Shown piece by piece: positions 14,066-22,642 of a stretch of DNA of 27,163 bases (position 1 is the first letter of the stretch; each line of letters starts with the position of its first letter). The notes under the pieces were generated by a model. That model was not told where the DNA came from, made no database searches, and saw only the letters and a program-made list of their open reading frames with translations. The stretch is from positions 1 to 27,163 of the forward strand of contig JAEWPB010000039.1 in assembly GCA_023399465.1 (NCBI GenBank), read 5' to 3'. The DNA comes from Pseudomonadota bacterium. Its GTDB lineage: Bacteria > Pseudomonadota > Alphaproteobacteria > Rhizobiales > Rhizobiaceae. The position numbers and the translations under genes were made by a program.

Positions 14066-16264
14066 GTGGCTTCTCACTTTTCCCGCGCAGCTCTGACTGC
14101 TGCGCTGCTCGCATCCGCGGCAACTGCAGCCGGTGCAGAGCCGGTATTCAATCGTATTGCCTCTTTTGCCGTCTCCAGCAACATTCCCGCTGACAAGGAC
14201 GTCAAGACCGTATCTTCAGCCGAAATCATTGCCGCCTCCGAGGATGGCAACACGCTGGTCTACAGCGACAGCCCGATGAATGCGATCGGCTTCATCGACG
14301 TCACCGATGCCAAGGCTCCGAAGGCTGGCGGGGCGCTTGTGATGGATGGCGAGCCGACCTCCGTCGCCGTTGCCGGAGGCAAGGTTCTGGTCGGGGTCAA
14401 CACCTCGAAAAGCAAGGCGGAACCTTCTGGCTTCCTGGCGGTCGTCGATCTGGCTTCGAAGACGGTCGAGGCGAGCTGCGATCTCGGCGGCCAGCCGGAT
14501 TCGGTCACTGTTTCCGCCGACCGTACCCTGGCGGCTATCGCCATCGAGAACGAGCGTGACGAGGACCTGAACGACGGTGCTCTGCCGCAGATGCCGGCAG
14601 GTGATCTCGTCATCTTCTCGCTGAAGGATGGCGTAGCCGATTGCGGATCGATCAAGCGTGTGACGCTTACCGGCCTTGCGGACATCGCTCCCGAGGATCC
14701 CGAGCCCGAATTCGTGTCGTTCAACGCCAGGAACGAGATTGCCGTCACCCTGCAGGAAAACAACCATGTCGCCATCGTCGATGGCGCGACCGGCAAGGTA
14801 ACGGCGCACTTCTCCGCCGGCGCCGTCGACCTCGACGGGATCGACGTCAAGCGCGATGGCGCACTGAACTTTACCGGCAGGAAGGAAGGCGTGAAGCGCG
14901 AGCCGGACGCGGTCAAGTGGCTGGACGACAATCGCCTTGTCGTTGCCAACGAGGGCGACTACGAAGGCGGCTCGCGCGGCTTCACCATCTTCGACAGATC
15001 AGGCAAGGTGCTCTACGAATCCGGAGCTTCGTTCGAGCGCGCGATCATCGCCACCGGTCACTATCCGGAAAAGCGCTCCTCTGCGAAGGGCGTCGAGCCG
15101 GAAGGCCTCGAAGTCGCGAAGTTCGGCGACGACACCTACATCTTCGTGCTTTCCGAACGCGCCTCCATCGTCGGCGTCTACAAGGATACCGGTGCGGAGC
15201 CGCAGTTGACCCAGATTCTGCCATCTGGCATCTCGCCGGAAGGCGCGGTCGCTATCCCCGGTCGCAACCTGCTGGCGACCGCCAACGAGGTCGACCTGAT
15301 CGAAGACGGTGGCGTGCGCTCCCATGTGATGCTCTATGAGCGCGCCGAAGGCGAGGCGAGCTATCCGCAGCTCGTTTCCACTGAGATCGAAGGTCAGCCG
15401 ATCGGCTGGGGCGCTCTCTCGGGCCTGACCGCCGTTCCGGGTACGCCGGGCCACCTCTACGCCGTCAGCGACTCCGTCTATGGCATGCAGCCGTCGATCT
15501 TCACCATCGATGCGACGCAGAAGCCGGCAAGGATCACGGACGTCCTGCGCGTCAAGCGTGACGGCCAGCCTGCCCAGAAACTCGACATCGAAGGCGTGAC
15601 CGTCGACGAGGAGGGCTGGTTCTGGCTCGCTTCGGAAGGCAACAGCGACAAGCTGCTGCCGCACGCGCTCTATCGCGTCAATCCGAAGGGCGAGATCAAG
15701 GAAGAGGTCGCTCTGCCGAAGGAACTGCTCGCCGGCGAGATCCGCTTTGGTTTCGAAGGCGTGTCGATTTCGGGCAAGGGCGAGGATGCCGTCCTGTGGA
15801 TGGCCATCCAGCGCGAATGGAAGGACGACGAGAAGGGCTTCGTGAAGCTGGTCTCCTACAAGCCGTCGTCGAAGGAATGGGGAGCCGTTCGCTATCCGCT
15901 CGACAAGACCGAGGCGGGCTGGGTCGGCCTTTCGGAAATCACCATCCATGGTGACCACGCCTACATCATCGAGCGTGACAACCAGATCGGCGATGCCGCA
16001 AAGCTGAAGAAGCTTTACCGCGTGGCGCTTGCGGACCTGAAGCCGGCGGCGCTCGGGGGCGAACTGCCGCTGGTGAAGAAGGAAGAGGCCTACGACTTCC
16101 TTCCGGATCTCAAGGCTGCCACCAACGGCTATGTCGTGGACAAGATCGAGGGTTTCGCCTTCGATGCCGGCGGCAAGGCCTTCGCGGTGACCGACAATGA
16201 CGGTGTCGACGATTCCTCCGGCGAGACCCTGTTCTTCCCGGTCGGGATTTCGGCGACCAACTGA
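14066..16264 (+). CDS. Secreted phytase/esterase-like protein (probable Pho regulon member)
   Basis: 732 residues. The start is GTG at 14066 with AGGAG 7-11 nt upstream. It begins a signal peptide (VASHFSRAALTAALLASAAT, cut near residue 24, AGA|EP), so the protein is periplasmic or exported. An earlier ATG at 13961 would translate the Pho box and bury the signal peptide, so it was rejected. The first 400 or so residues look like a beta-propeller (repeats such as VAVAGGKVLVGVN, DSVTVSADRTLAAIAIENE). The C-terminal part from about GWGALSGLTAVPGTPGHLYAVSD resembles the 'esterase-like activity of phytase' domain (PF13449), with LDIEGVTVDEEGWFWLASEGN and KIEGFAFDAGGKAFAVTDND. Probable role: release of phosphate from organic phosphorus under starvation. 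Substrate unproven. Confidence 0.87.
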   Translation: MASHFSRAALTAALLASAATAAGAEPVFNRIASFAVSSNIPADKDVKTVSSAEIIAASEDGNTLVYSDSPMNAIGFIDVTDAKAPKAGGALVMDGEPTSVAVAGGKVLVGVNTSKSKAEPSGFLAVVDLASKTVEASCDLGGQPDSVTVSADRTLAAIAIENERDEDLNDGALPQMPAGDLVIFSLKDGVADCGSIKRVTLTGLADIAPEDPEPEFVSFNARNEIAVTLQENNHVAIVDGATGKVTAHFSAGAVDLDGIDVKRDGALNFTGRKEGVKREPDAVKWLDDNRLVVANEGDYEGGSRGFTIFDRSGKVLYESGASFERAIIATGHYPEKRSSAKGVEPEGLEVAKFGDDTYIFVLSERASIVGVYKDTGAEPQLTQILPSGISPEGAVAIPGRNLLATANEVDLIEDGGVRSHVMLYERAEGEASYPQLVSTEIEGQPIGWGALSGLTAVPGTPGHLYAVSDSVYGMQPSIFTIDATQKPARITDVLRVKRDGQPAQKLDIEGVTVDEEGWFWLASEGNSDKLLPHALYRVNPKGEIKEEVALPKELLAGEIRFGFEGVSISGKGEDAVLWMAIQREWKDDEKGFVKLVSYKPSSKEWGAVRYPLDKTEAGWVGLSEITIHGDHAYIIERDNQIGDAAKLKKLYRVALADLKPAALGGELPLVKKEEAYDFLPDLKAATNGYVVDKIEGFAFDAGGKAFAVTDNDGVDDSSGETLFFPVGISATN

Positions 16265-16283
16265 CGATAGTTGCGACCAGACA

Positions 16284-16325
16284 AAAAATGAAAGAGCCGG
16301 ATGCCCGCAGCATCCGGCTCTTTCG
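16284..16325. terminator. Bidirectional intrinsic terminator
   Basis: AAAGAGCCGGATGC (16291-16304) and GCATCCGGCTCTTT (16310-16323) form a perfect 14-bp stem with a 5-nt loop. On the minus strand the stem is followed by CATTTTTTG, so it serves the aldo/keto reductase well. On the plus strand the T run is only TTT, but the stem is strong enough to help end the phytase-like transcript. It sits between the two convergent stop codons. Confidence 0.85.
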
Positions 16326-16350
16326 CATGGCGGAAGGGATTTTGCTTCGC

Positions 16351-17337
16351 CTACCAGCGCTGATGGACGTGCGGCGCGATCAGGCGTAGGTAGATCTCGC
16401 GGACGGCAGCCATCGCATCGGGCGTCAGCGGCGGCAGGTCGGCGGCGGCGGCATTGGCTTTCGCCTGAGCTGCATTGCGCGCCCCCGGAATGACGACGGT
16501 GACTGCCTCGTTCATCAGGATCCAGCGCAGCGCGAAGGCGGCCATGGTCTCGCCCTCCGGCACCAGCTTGCGGACTTCCTCGACCGCCTCGAGACCGACC
16601 TCGAGCGGCACGCCGGCAAAGGTCTCGCCGACATCGAACATCTCGCCGTGGCGGTTGTAGTTGCGATGGTCGTCGCTGGCGAACCTGGTATCGCGCGTAA
16701 TCTTGCCTGAAAGCAGGCCGCTTGCCAGCGGCACCCGGGCGATCACGGCGATCTGCTTGCGGAGTGCCTGCACGAAGAACAGGTCGGCGGGACGCTGGCG
16801 GAACATGTTGTAGATAATCTGGATGCTGGCGACGCCGGGATACTCGATCGCCTTCAGCGCCTCTTCGACCTTCTCGACGCTGACGCCGTAGTTCTTGATC
16901 TTGCCGGCCTGCTTGAGTTCCTCAAGCGCCTCGAAGACCTCCTGGTTATAGAGGGCCTCGGTCGGCGGGCAGTGCAACTGCACGAGGTCGAGGCAGTCGA
17001 CCTCGAGATTGTTCAGGCTGCGACAGATGAAGGATTCGAGATTGGCCTTGGTGTAGCCCTCGGCCACATGCGGGTTGAGACGGCGGCCGGCCTTGGTCGC
17101 CACCATCGGCCGCGGGCCGCCCCGTTCCCTGAGCACCTCGGCGACGAGCTTCTCCGAACGGCCGTCGCCATAGACGTCGGCGGTATCGATGAAGGTCATG
17201 CCCGCGTCGAGCGCGGCATTGAGTGCTGCGCGGCCGTCCGCCTCGCTGACATCGCCCCAGGAGCCGCCGATCTGCCAGGCACCGAAGCCGATCTCGGAAA
17301 CGGTAAATCCGGTCTTGCCGAATGCGTGATGTCTCAT
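16351..17337 (-). CDS. Aldo/keto reductase
   Basis: 328 residues with the (beta/alpha)8 NAD(P)H-dependent oxidoreductase fold. The catalytic tetrad is present: Asp51 and Tyr56 in FIDTADVYGDGRSE, Lys82 in MVATKAG, and His122 in LDLVQLHCPP. The C-terminal VIPGARNAAQAKANAAAADLPPL segment is the cofactor-phosphate region seen in YajO/PdxI-like AKRs. The substrate is unknown; many relatives reduce aldehydes or sugars. The ATG at 17337 has GGAGGA 7 nt upstream, while the longer open frame to 17430 has no such support. It converges on the phytase-like gene and diverges from yhaO (193-bp gap with no promoter clear enough to call). Confidence 0.9.
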   Translation of the reverse strand: MRHHAFGKTGFTVSEIGFGAWQIGGSWGDVSEADGRAALNAALDAGMTFIDTADVYGDGRSEKLVAEVLRERGGPRPMVATKAGRRLNPHVAEGYTKANLESFICRSLNNLEVDCLDLVQLHCPPTEALYNQEVFEALEELKQAGKIKNYGVSVEKVEEALKAIEYPGVASIQIIYNMFRQRPADLFFVQALRKQIAVIARVPLASGLLSGKITRDTRFASDDHRNYNRHGEMFDVGETFAGVPLEVGLEAVEEVRKLVPEGETMAAFALRWILMNEAVTVVIPGARNAAQAKANAAAADLPPLTPDAMAAVREIYLRLIAPHVHQRW

Positions 17338-17530
17338 TGCAGGTCCTCCAATCGCTTGAAACATGAAATGTCGATTATCAGCTGGCCCGCGGCCGGACAA
17401 CCGGCCGAGATCGGCGGGTGTCCGAAGCACCTGCCGCTGAAACCCTTGGATGACGCTTTTGCATGGTATCCCTGGAGCCGCATTTTAACTATGACAAAAG
17501 GCAGCACATGGAGAGTGACGACGAGACCCG

Positions 17531-18769
17531 ATGGCTTCATTCCGCTTCATCCACGCCGCCGACCTGCATCTCGGCAGCCCTTTTCAGGGGCTGGCGCTCA
17601 AGGACCCCGAGATCGCCGCAATCTTCGTCGAGGCGAGCCGCAAGGCGTTTTCCACCCTGATTTCCCAGGCGATCGACCTGAAAGTGGATTTCTTCATCAT
17701 CGCCGGCGATGTCTATGACGGCGACTGGAAGGACAACAAGATCGGCTTGTTCTTCAACCGTGAGATCGCAAGGCTGGAGCGGGCGGGCATTCCCGTCTAC
17801 CTGCTGCGCGGCAACCACGATGCCGAGAGTGTCATAACGAAGACGATATCGCTGCCTGCCAACGTGCACGAATTTCCGACCAGCAAGCCCGGCAGTTTCC
17901 ACCTCGATCACCTGAAGGTGGCGCTGCACGGCCAGGGCTTTGCCGACCGCTCGGCCAACGACAACCTGGCTCTCGGCTATCCGCAGCCGGTCAGCGGCTG
18001 GTTCAACATCGGCGTTCTCCACACCTCGCTCACGGGACGGGAGCCGCACGCGTCTTATGCGCCGTGCTCGGTCAACGACCTGAAATCGCGCGGCTACCAC
18101 TACTGGGCGCTCGGGCACGTCCATGAATTCGAAGTGGTGGCGACCGATCCGCCGGTGATCTTCCCCGGCAACCTGCAGGGGCGGAGCATTCGCGAGCGCG
18201 GTGCCAAGGGGGCCGTGCTCGTGACCGTCGAGGACGGCGAGGTCGCATATGAGCGGCTGATCGTCGACGAGGCCCGCTTCGGGCAGGTCGAGGTTACCGT
18301 CGACTGCGATGACGATCTGGCGGCGATCCTGCGCCGGGTCGAAACCGCGACCATCCCGCTGGCGGATGCGATGGATGGAAAGCCGCTGGCGTTGCGTGTC
18401 CGGCTTTCCGGCGAAAGCGCCATTCACGGCGCGATCATCGCCCGCAAGCAGGACGTGCGCGACGAAGTGCAGGCGGCCTGCCACCGCTGCCACGAGGATA
18501 TCTGGCTGGAAAAGCTGGAACTCGACCTCAGACCGCGTAAGGCGCGACGGGAAGCGGGCGATCTTGCCGGGCTCGACTTGACGGCCCTGATCGGCGATGG
18601 CTTGTCATGGACGGACCTGCGGGCGGAGGCCGAAGCGCGCATCGCCGAGATCGCCGCCAAGCTTCCCGGCGGCATCGGCGCTGGCGAATTGCCGCTCGGC
18701 ATGTCAGCCGAGCAGTTGCTGGCCGAGGCGCGGCAACTGCTGCTCGCCCGCGCGAACGGGGCGGAGTAG
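17531..18769 (+). CDS. yhaO: YhaO/SbcD-like metallophosphoesterase (DNA repair nuclease family)
   Basis: 412 residues. The N-terminal two thirds are a calcineurin-like phosphoesterase with the two-metal site: Asp11 and His13 in FIHAADLHLGSPFQGL, Asp60 in IIAGDVYDG, Asn95-His96-Asp97 in LLRGNHDAES, and the later GHVHEFEV. The C-terminal third is helical and acidic, as in YhaO/SbcD nucleases that pair with an SMC-type ATPase. The partner gene starts 3 bp after the stop. Family members cut DNA ends in double-strand break repair; here that is inferred from family and pairing. The ATG at 17531 fits the conserved start, though the nearest GGAG is about 19 nt away, so translation initiation may be weak. 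Confidence 0.9.
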   Translation: MASFRFIHAADLHLGSPFQGLALKDPEIAAIFVEASRKAFSTLISQAIDLKVDFFIIAGDVYDGDWKDNKIGLFFNREIARLERAGIPVYLLRGNHDAESVITKTISLPANVHEFPTSKPGSFHLDHLKVALHGQGFADRSANDNLALGYPQPVSGWFNIGVLHTSLTGREPHASYAPCSVNDLKSRGYHYWALGHVHEFEVVATDPPVIFPGNLQGRSIRERGAKGAVLVTVEDGEVAYERLIVDEARFGQVEVTVDCDDDLAAILRRVETATIPLADAMDGKPLALRVRLSGESAIHGAIIARKQDVRDEVQAACHRCHEDIWLEKLELDLRPRKARREAGDLAGLDLTALIGDGLSWTDLRAEAEARIAEIAAKLPGGIGAGELPLGMSAEQLLAEARQLLLARANGAE

Positions 18770-18772
18770 GGC

Positions 18773-21700
18773 ATGCGTTTCAACCGGCTCGATATCCTCC
18801 GCTACGGCGCGCTGACCGGAACGGCACTCGAATTTCGTCCCGGCGCCCGCCTGCATGTGGTCTACGGCCCGAACGAGGCGGGAAAGTCATCGACGCTGTC
18901 GGCGTTTTCCGATCTGCTGTTCGGTTTCCCCCGCTCCACGGCTCATTTCAGCTTCCTGCATGACGCCGCTTCGTTGCGTGTCGGCGCGGAGATTTCATCG
19001 CGCGCGGGCGAGGTCCTGTCCTTCCGCCGGCGCCGCGGCGCCAAGAACACCCTGCTTGCCAACGACGACAAGGAAACGGCGCTGGCCGAGGACGCGCTGG
19101 TGCCGTTTCTCGGCAATCTCAATCGCGAGATCTTCGAGCGCGCCTTCGGGCTCGACTCCGAACGCCTGCGCGAAGGCGCAACGGCGATGCTGCACAGCGG
19201 CGGCGAACTCGGCAGCCTGCTTTTTTCCGCGGCATCGGGTCTCCTGGGGCTGACCCGCCTCAGGCAGGACCTCGAGTCCGAGGCCGAGGGGATCTTTGCT
19301 CCGCGCAAATCGCAGGATCGTCTCTTCTACCAGGCTGTCGACCGCCACGAGAAGGCGAAGCGGGCCGAACGCGAGAACGAGCTGAAATCCGGCGACTGGA
19401 AGCGACTGGTGACCGAAGGAGCCGAGCTCGATCGTCAGGTGAAGGCGCTGCACGAGGAGCGCCAGCATACGAGACACGCGCTGGATCGGCTGCAGAAACT
19501 GAAGATCTTGCATCCGCTCGTCGCCGAAATCGATCGGGAGGCCGCCGCATTGTCGGCCTATGCCGATCTCGAATCCCTGCCGCACGGCTTTGCCGCGGCG
19601 CTGGAGCAGGTGCTCGACGCCAGGCGGAATGCCGAGACCCACGTCCGCAGTGCCGAGAGCGCGCGCGCGAGGGTCGGGGACGCGTTCGCGCTGGTGCACA
19701 TCGATGCGCCGCTGCTGGCCGCCGCCCGGGACATCCTGGCGCTCTACGCCGACATCGGTAGCTACAGGCAGGCGCGGCGCGATCTGCCTCGCGTCGACAG
19801 TGAACTTGCGGGCTATGATGCGACTCTGGCGCAACTGGCACGCCGGCTCGGCGTTGCCGATGCCGGCACCTTGATCGACCGGCAGCCGGCCGATGCCGAT
19901 CTGGTGGCGCTTCGCGCGTTGGCGGAAGAGGGGCAGGCGCTTGTTCGGGAGAAACAGACGGCGGAAGCGCAGCGCGCGGAAGAGCGCCGCTCCCTCGACC
20001 GGCTGGAGGCTGCCAATGCCTCGGGGATGCTGATCGATCCACAGCCCTATGCGGAACAGCTCGAGGCCATGGCGGTCGACCTCTCGGCCCTGCAGCGCCG
20101 CGACGGCATTGAGGTGCAGCTACGGCGCGGCGAAAGCTCGCTTGGCGAAGCGCTCTCCCGCCTGCGTCCTGCGGTCGCCGACCTCGATCTGCTGCTGCGG
20201 TCGCCCTTGCCGGATAGCGCTGCGATCAGCCTGCATCGCCAGGCGATCGACGCCGCGGACGCGAAGTGCCGGAAATCGGCCGAGCAGATGGATCAGCTTG
20301 CCCGGCAGTTGCGGGATGTCGAACGCGCGCTTGCGGAGGCCGAGCAGAGCGGCACCCTCGTCACGAGGGCGGAAATCACTGCGGCGCGCGACAGTCGCGA
20401 TGCCCATTGGCAACTGCTGTTCGAGCGGCGGCCCGACGGCAAGGGATCGACCATCGCGGCCGATCCCTCCGTGCTGCAGGCGCTGGTGCTGAGAGCCGAC
20501 CAGCTGGCGGATACGGCGCTCGCCGATGCCGATCGTGTCGCCCGGCATGCATCCGACCTGCTGCGGCAGAGCCGGCTGCTACAGGAGCAGGCAGATGCGC
20601 GGGAGGGCAACGAAGCCGACCGCGCAGCACTAGCGGCTGCCCGCGCGGAATTCGCGAAGATTTTCGAAGCCTGCGGCATCGTCGCCGCCGAGCCGGCGGA
20701 CATGCTCGAATGGCGGCGCGCCGTCGATAACCTGGCGGCCGAGCGGCAGGCGCTGTACGCGCTGCGCGACCAGCTTGCCGCCATCGACCTTGCGGAAGGC
20801 CGCGTTCTGCCGGCGTTGCGGCAACTGGCCGATGCCGTCCGATTCGAAAGCGGCGCGCTGCCGGCGGTCGCGCTCGCCGAAGGACTGCGAAAGCATCTGG
20901 GAATCCTCGCGACCCGCTGGAACGAAAGCCGCACCCGCGAGGGCGAGCGCGCGTCCACGCTGGCGCGGCTTCGCGCCTGCGAGGACCGTCTGGCGGCGAT
21001 CGAGGCGGCGACGGAAAAATGGCAGCAGCGCTTTTCCGGTGCGGCCGAAACGGTCGGGCTGAGGCGCGAGGCGACGGTCGACATGGCCTTTGCCGCATTG
21101 AAGGTCTGGGACGAACTGCCGGACACGCTCCTCGAACGGGAGAACCGCGCCCGCCGCGTCAACGGAATGCGTCGCGACATCGAGGCTTTCGAAGAGAAGG
21201 CAGCCGCGCTTGCGGCAACGATCGCTCCGGCGCTCGCATCGCAACCTGCCGATGCCATTGCCGAAGCGCTGCATGATCTGGCGATGAAGGCGCAATCGGA
21301 CGCCGAGAAGCAGAAGGCGCTGCGCGAGGAAATGGAGCGCGTGGAGGCGTCGCTTCTGCGCAGTCGCGCCGATCTCGCAGCGGCGGAAGCTGCGCTCGCG
21401 GCGATGGAGGCACAGCTCCCCGTGCGGGCAGAATTGGCCGAGGTCCTCGAGCGGCTCGGGGAACGGGCGCGCTTGCTGGAGAGGCTGGGCGAGAGCCGCA
21501 GCCGGTTTGCGGCGCAGGCCGACGGGCTGACGGAGGAGGGTGCGCGCACGGCGCTCGAAGGGTTTGACCGGGTCGCCGCCGATCTCGAGATCGAGCGATT
21601 GAGCGCCGAGGATCAGCGTCAGGTCGAGGCCTTCGCCGAACTGACGGCCCGATCGGCGGAAAACCGACGCCAGCGCGAGGCGCTGGAGACGGGCACGAGC

Positions 21701-22237
21701 GCCGAACTGGCGGTATTCGAGCGGCTGTCGGCCGAATCCGAGGCCAGGGATCTTGCCCGCCAATGGGTGGTGCTGAAGCTCGCTGCCGACCTGCTCGCCG
21801 ATTCGATGGAATCATACCGCGAACGGCAGGCCGATCCGGTGCTGAAGCGGGCGGGCGAACATTTCAGTCTGCTGACCGGCGGCCGCTTTGCGCGGCTGGC
21901 GCAGGAATATGGCGAGGGCGATCAGTTGCAGTTGCTCGTGGAGCGGCAGGGCGGTGAGCGCGTGCCGCTGACTGGCCTTAGTGAAGGCACTGGCGACCAG
22001 CTGTATCTGGCGCTGCGTCTGGCGTTCCTGGAGGACTATTCCACCCGCAACGAGCCGGCGCCGCTGATTCTCGATGACATCTTCCAGACCTTCGACGACG
22101 AGCGCACCGCCTGCGGCATCCGCACGCTCGGCGAACTGGGCGCGGGTTTCCAGACGATTCTGTTCACCCATGAAATGAGCGTCGTCGACATCGCCCGCCG
22201 CGAGCTTGGAGAGGGGCTGGATCTGGTGCGGTTTTAG
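18773..22237 (+). CDS. yhaN: YhaN/SbcC-like SMC-type ATPase
   Basis: 1154 residues. The N-terminal ATPase half has Walker A GPNEAGKS (32-39) in a FRPGARLHVVYGPNEAGKSS context. The middle (about 190-1030) is long, Glu/Ala/Arg-rich coiled coil. The C-terminal half has the ABC signature LSEGTGDQ (1069-1076), Walker B LILDD (1098-1102) followed by a second Asp where many ABC ATPases have Glu, and the switch His1133 in LFTHEM. No CxxC zinc hook was found, unlike Rad50/SbcC. That, with the AAA_27-like N-terminus, points to the YhaN subfamily. It is translationally tight with yhaO. A 100-bp diverged copy of its 3' end lies at 24808-24907, beyond the autotransporter. Confidence 0.9.
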   Translation: MRFNRLDILRYGALTGTALEFRPGARLHVVYGPNEAGKSSTLSAFSDLLFGFPRSTAHFSFLHDAASLRVGAEISSRAGEVLSFRRRRGAKNTLLANDDKETALAEDALVPFLGNLNREIFERAFGLDSERLREGATAMLHSGGELGSLLFSAASGLLGLTRLRQDLESEAEGIFAPRKSQDRLFYQAVDRHEKAKRAERENELKSGDWKRLVTEGAELDRQVKALHEERQHTRHALDRLQKLKILHPLVAEIDREAAALSAYADLESLPHGFAAALEQVLDARRNAETHVRSAESARARVGDAFALVHIDAPLLAAARDILALYADIGSYRQARRDLPRVDSELAGYDATLAQLARRLGVADAGTLIDRQPADADLVALRALAEEGQALVREKQTAEAQRAEERRSLDRLEAANASGMLIDPQPYAEQLEAMAVDLSALQRRDGIEVQLRRGESSLGEALSRLRPAVADLDLLLRSPLPDSAAISLHRQAIDAADAKCRKSAEQMDQLARQLRDVERALAEAEQSGTLVTRAEITAARDSRDAHWQLLFERRPDGKGSTIAADPSVLQALVLRADQLADTALADADRVARHASDLLRQSRLLQEQADAREGNEADRAALAAARAEFAKIFEACGIVAAEPADMLEWRRAVDNLAAERQALYALRDQLAAIDLAEGRVLPALRQLADAVRFESGALPAVALAEGLRKHLGILATRWNESRTREGERASTLARLRACEDRLAAIEAATEKWQQRFSGAAETVGLRREATVDMAFAALKVWDELPDTLLERENRARRVNGMRRDIEAFEEKAAALAATIAPALASQPADAIAEALHDLAMKAQSDAEKQKALREEMERVEASLLRSRADLAAAEAALAAMEAQLPVRAELAEVLERLGERARLLERLGESRSRFAAQADGLTEEGARTALEGFDRVAADLEIERLSAEDQRQVEAFAELTARSAENRRQREALETGTSAELAVFERLSAESEARDLARQWVVLKLAADLLADSMESYRERQADPVLKRAGEHFSLLTGGRFARLAQEYGEGDQLQLLVERQGGERVPLTGLSEGTGDQLYLALRLAFLEDYSTRNEPAPLILDDIFQTFDDERTACGIRTLGELGAGFQTILFTHEMSVVDIARRELGEGLDLVRF
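22073..22172 (+). repeat. yhaN 3'-end segment duplicated at 24808-24907
   Basis: This 100-bp stretch encodes the Walker B to switch-His part of YhaN. It aligns without gaps to 24808-24907, with 10 mismatches by my count. Offset 2735 bp, same orientation. Confidence 0.85.
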
Positions 22238-22259
22238 GAGGGTCTCAGGGCGCATACTA

Positions 22260-22297
22260 TTCACATGCAAGGGGCCCGAGAACGCTGGCCCTTGTGA
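22260..22297 (+). terminator. Possible terminator hairpin of yhaO-yhaN
   Basis: CAAGGGGCC (22268-22276) pairs with GGCCCTTG (22287-22294) with one bulged G, and outer TTCA/TGAA extends it. It lies 23 bp after the yhaN stop, but no U run follows. Confidence 0.35.
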
Positions 22298-22560
22298 AGC
22301 GCGCGCCCGTGGCAGAATTATCTATGCTTGGCCGAGGTGATCGTTCTTCTTTGGCTTCGATTCAGACTGCGGCGGTCACGAATTCAAGAAAGCTTGGCGT
22401 TCCGTCCCGTCCAGATCAAGCCCCGCGATCAGACCTCGCGGGGCTAGCGAGCGGCCCGTAAGCCGACGGACTATAGTTCCAAATGCAATGAATGCCGGAC
22501 CCATAGCGGGAGCGACAACAAGGTCGCCTATTTCACTGACGAAAAGCTCTTCGCCGCCAA

Positions 22561-22607
22561 GCTGAACTGAGCCTTTATCCCGGAAATTTTCAGGGAGGCA
22601 GTTCAGC
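22561..22607 (-). terminator. Inverted repeat downstream of the autotransporter gene
   Basis: The 9-bp arms GCTGAACTG / CAGTTCAGC enclose further pairing (GCCT / AGGC, CCC / GGG). On the minus strand it follows the autotransporter stop by 36 nt. There is no U run, so it may stabilise the mRNA or terminate weakly. Confidence 0.3.
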
Positions 22608-22642
22608 CAGGGGCAAATAAGCGGGCAATCCGCCAATCAACA

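Larger units (their letters stand above)
22238..22642. other. 405-bp spacer after yhaN, possible gene remnant
   Basis: The left end has a bulged hairpin (22260-22297). A minus-strand open frame of 86 codons (22376-22636, TTG start) is the only one of note. Its C-terminal half reads smoothly (LFVSEIGDLVVAPAMGPAFIAFGTIVRRLTGRSLAPRGLIAG) but I recognise no family, it has no ribosome-binding site, and its codon use is not biased. It could be a fragment of a displaced gene. An inverted repeat GCTGAACTG (22561-22569) / CAGTTCAGC (22599-22607) lies 36 bp beyond the autotransporter stop. Confidence 0.3.

Noticed and set aside
20293..21549. 418-codon Ser/Ala/Arg-rich frame antisense to yhaN
   Set aside because: Low-complexity shadow of a GC-rich coiled-coil gene.
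22376..22636. 86-codon minus-strand frame as a real gene
   Set aside because: TTG start, no ribosome-binding site, no recognised family; mentioned only as a possible remnant.
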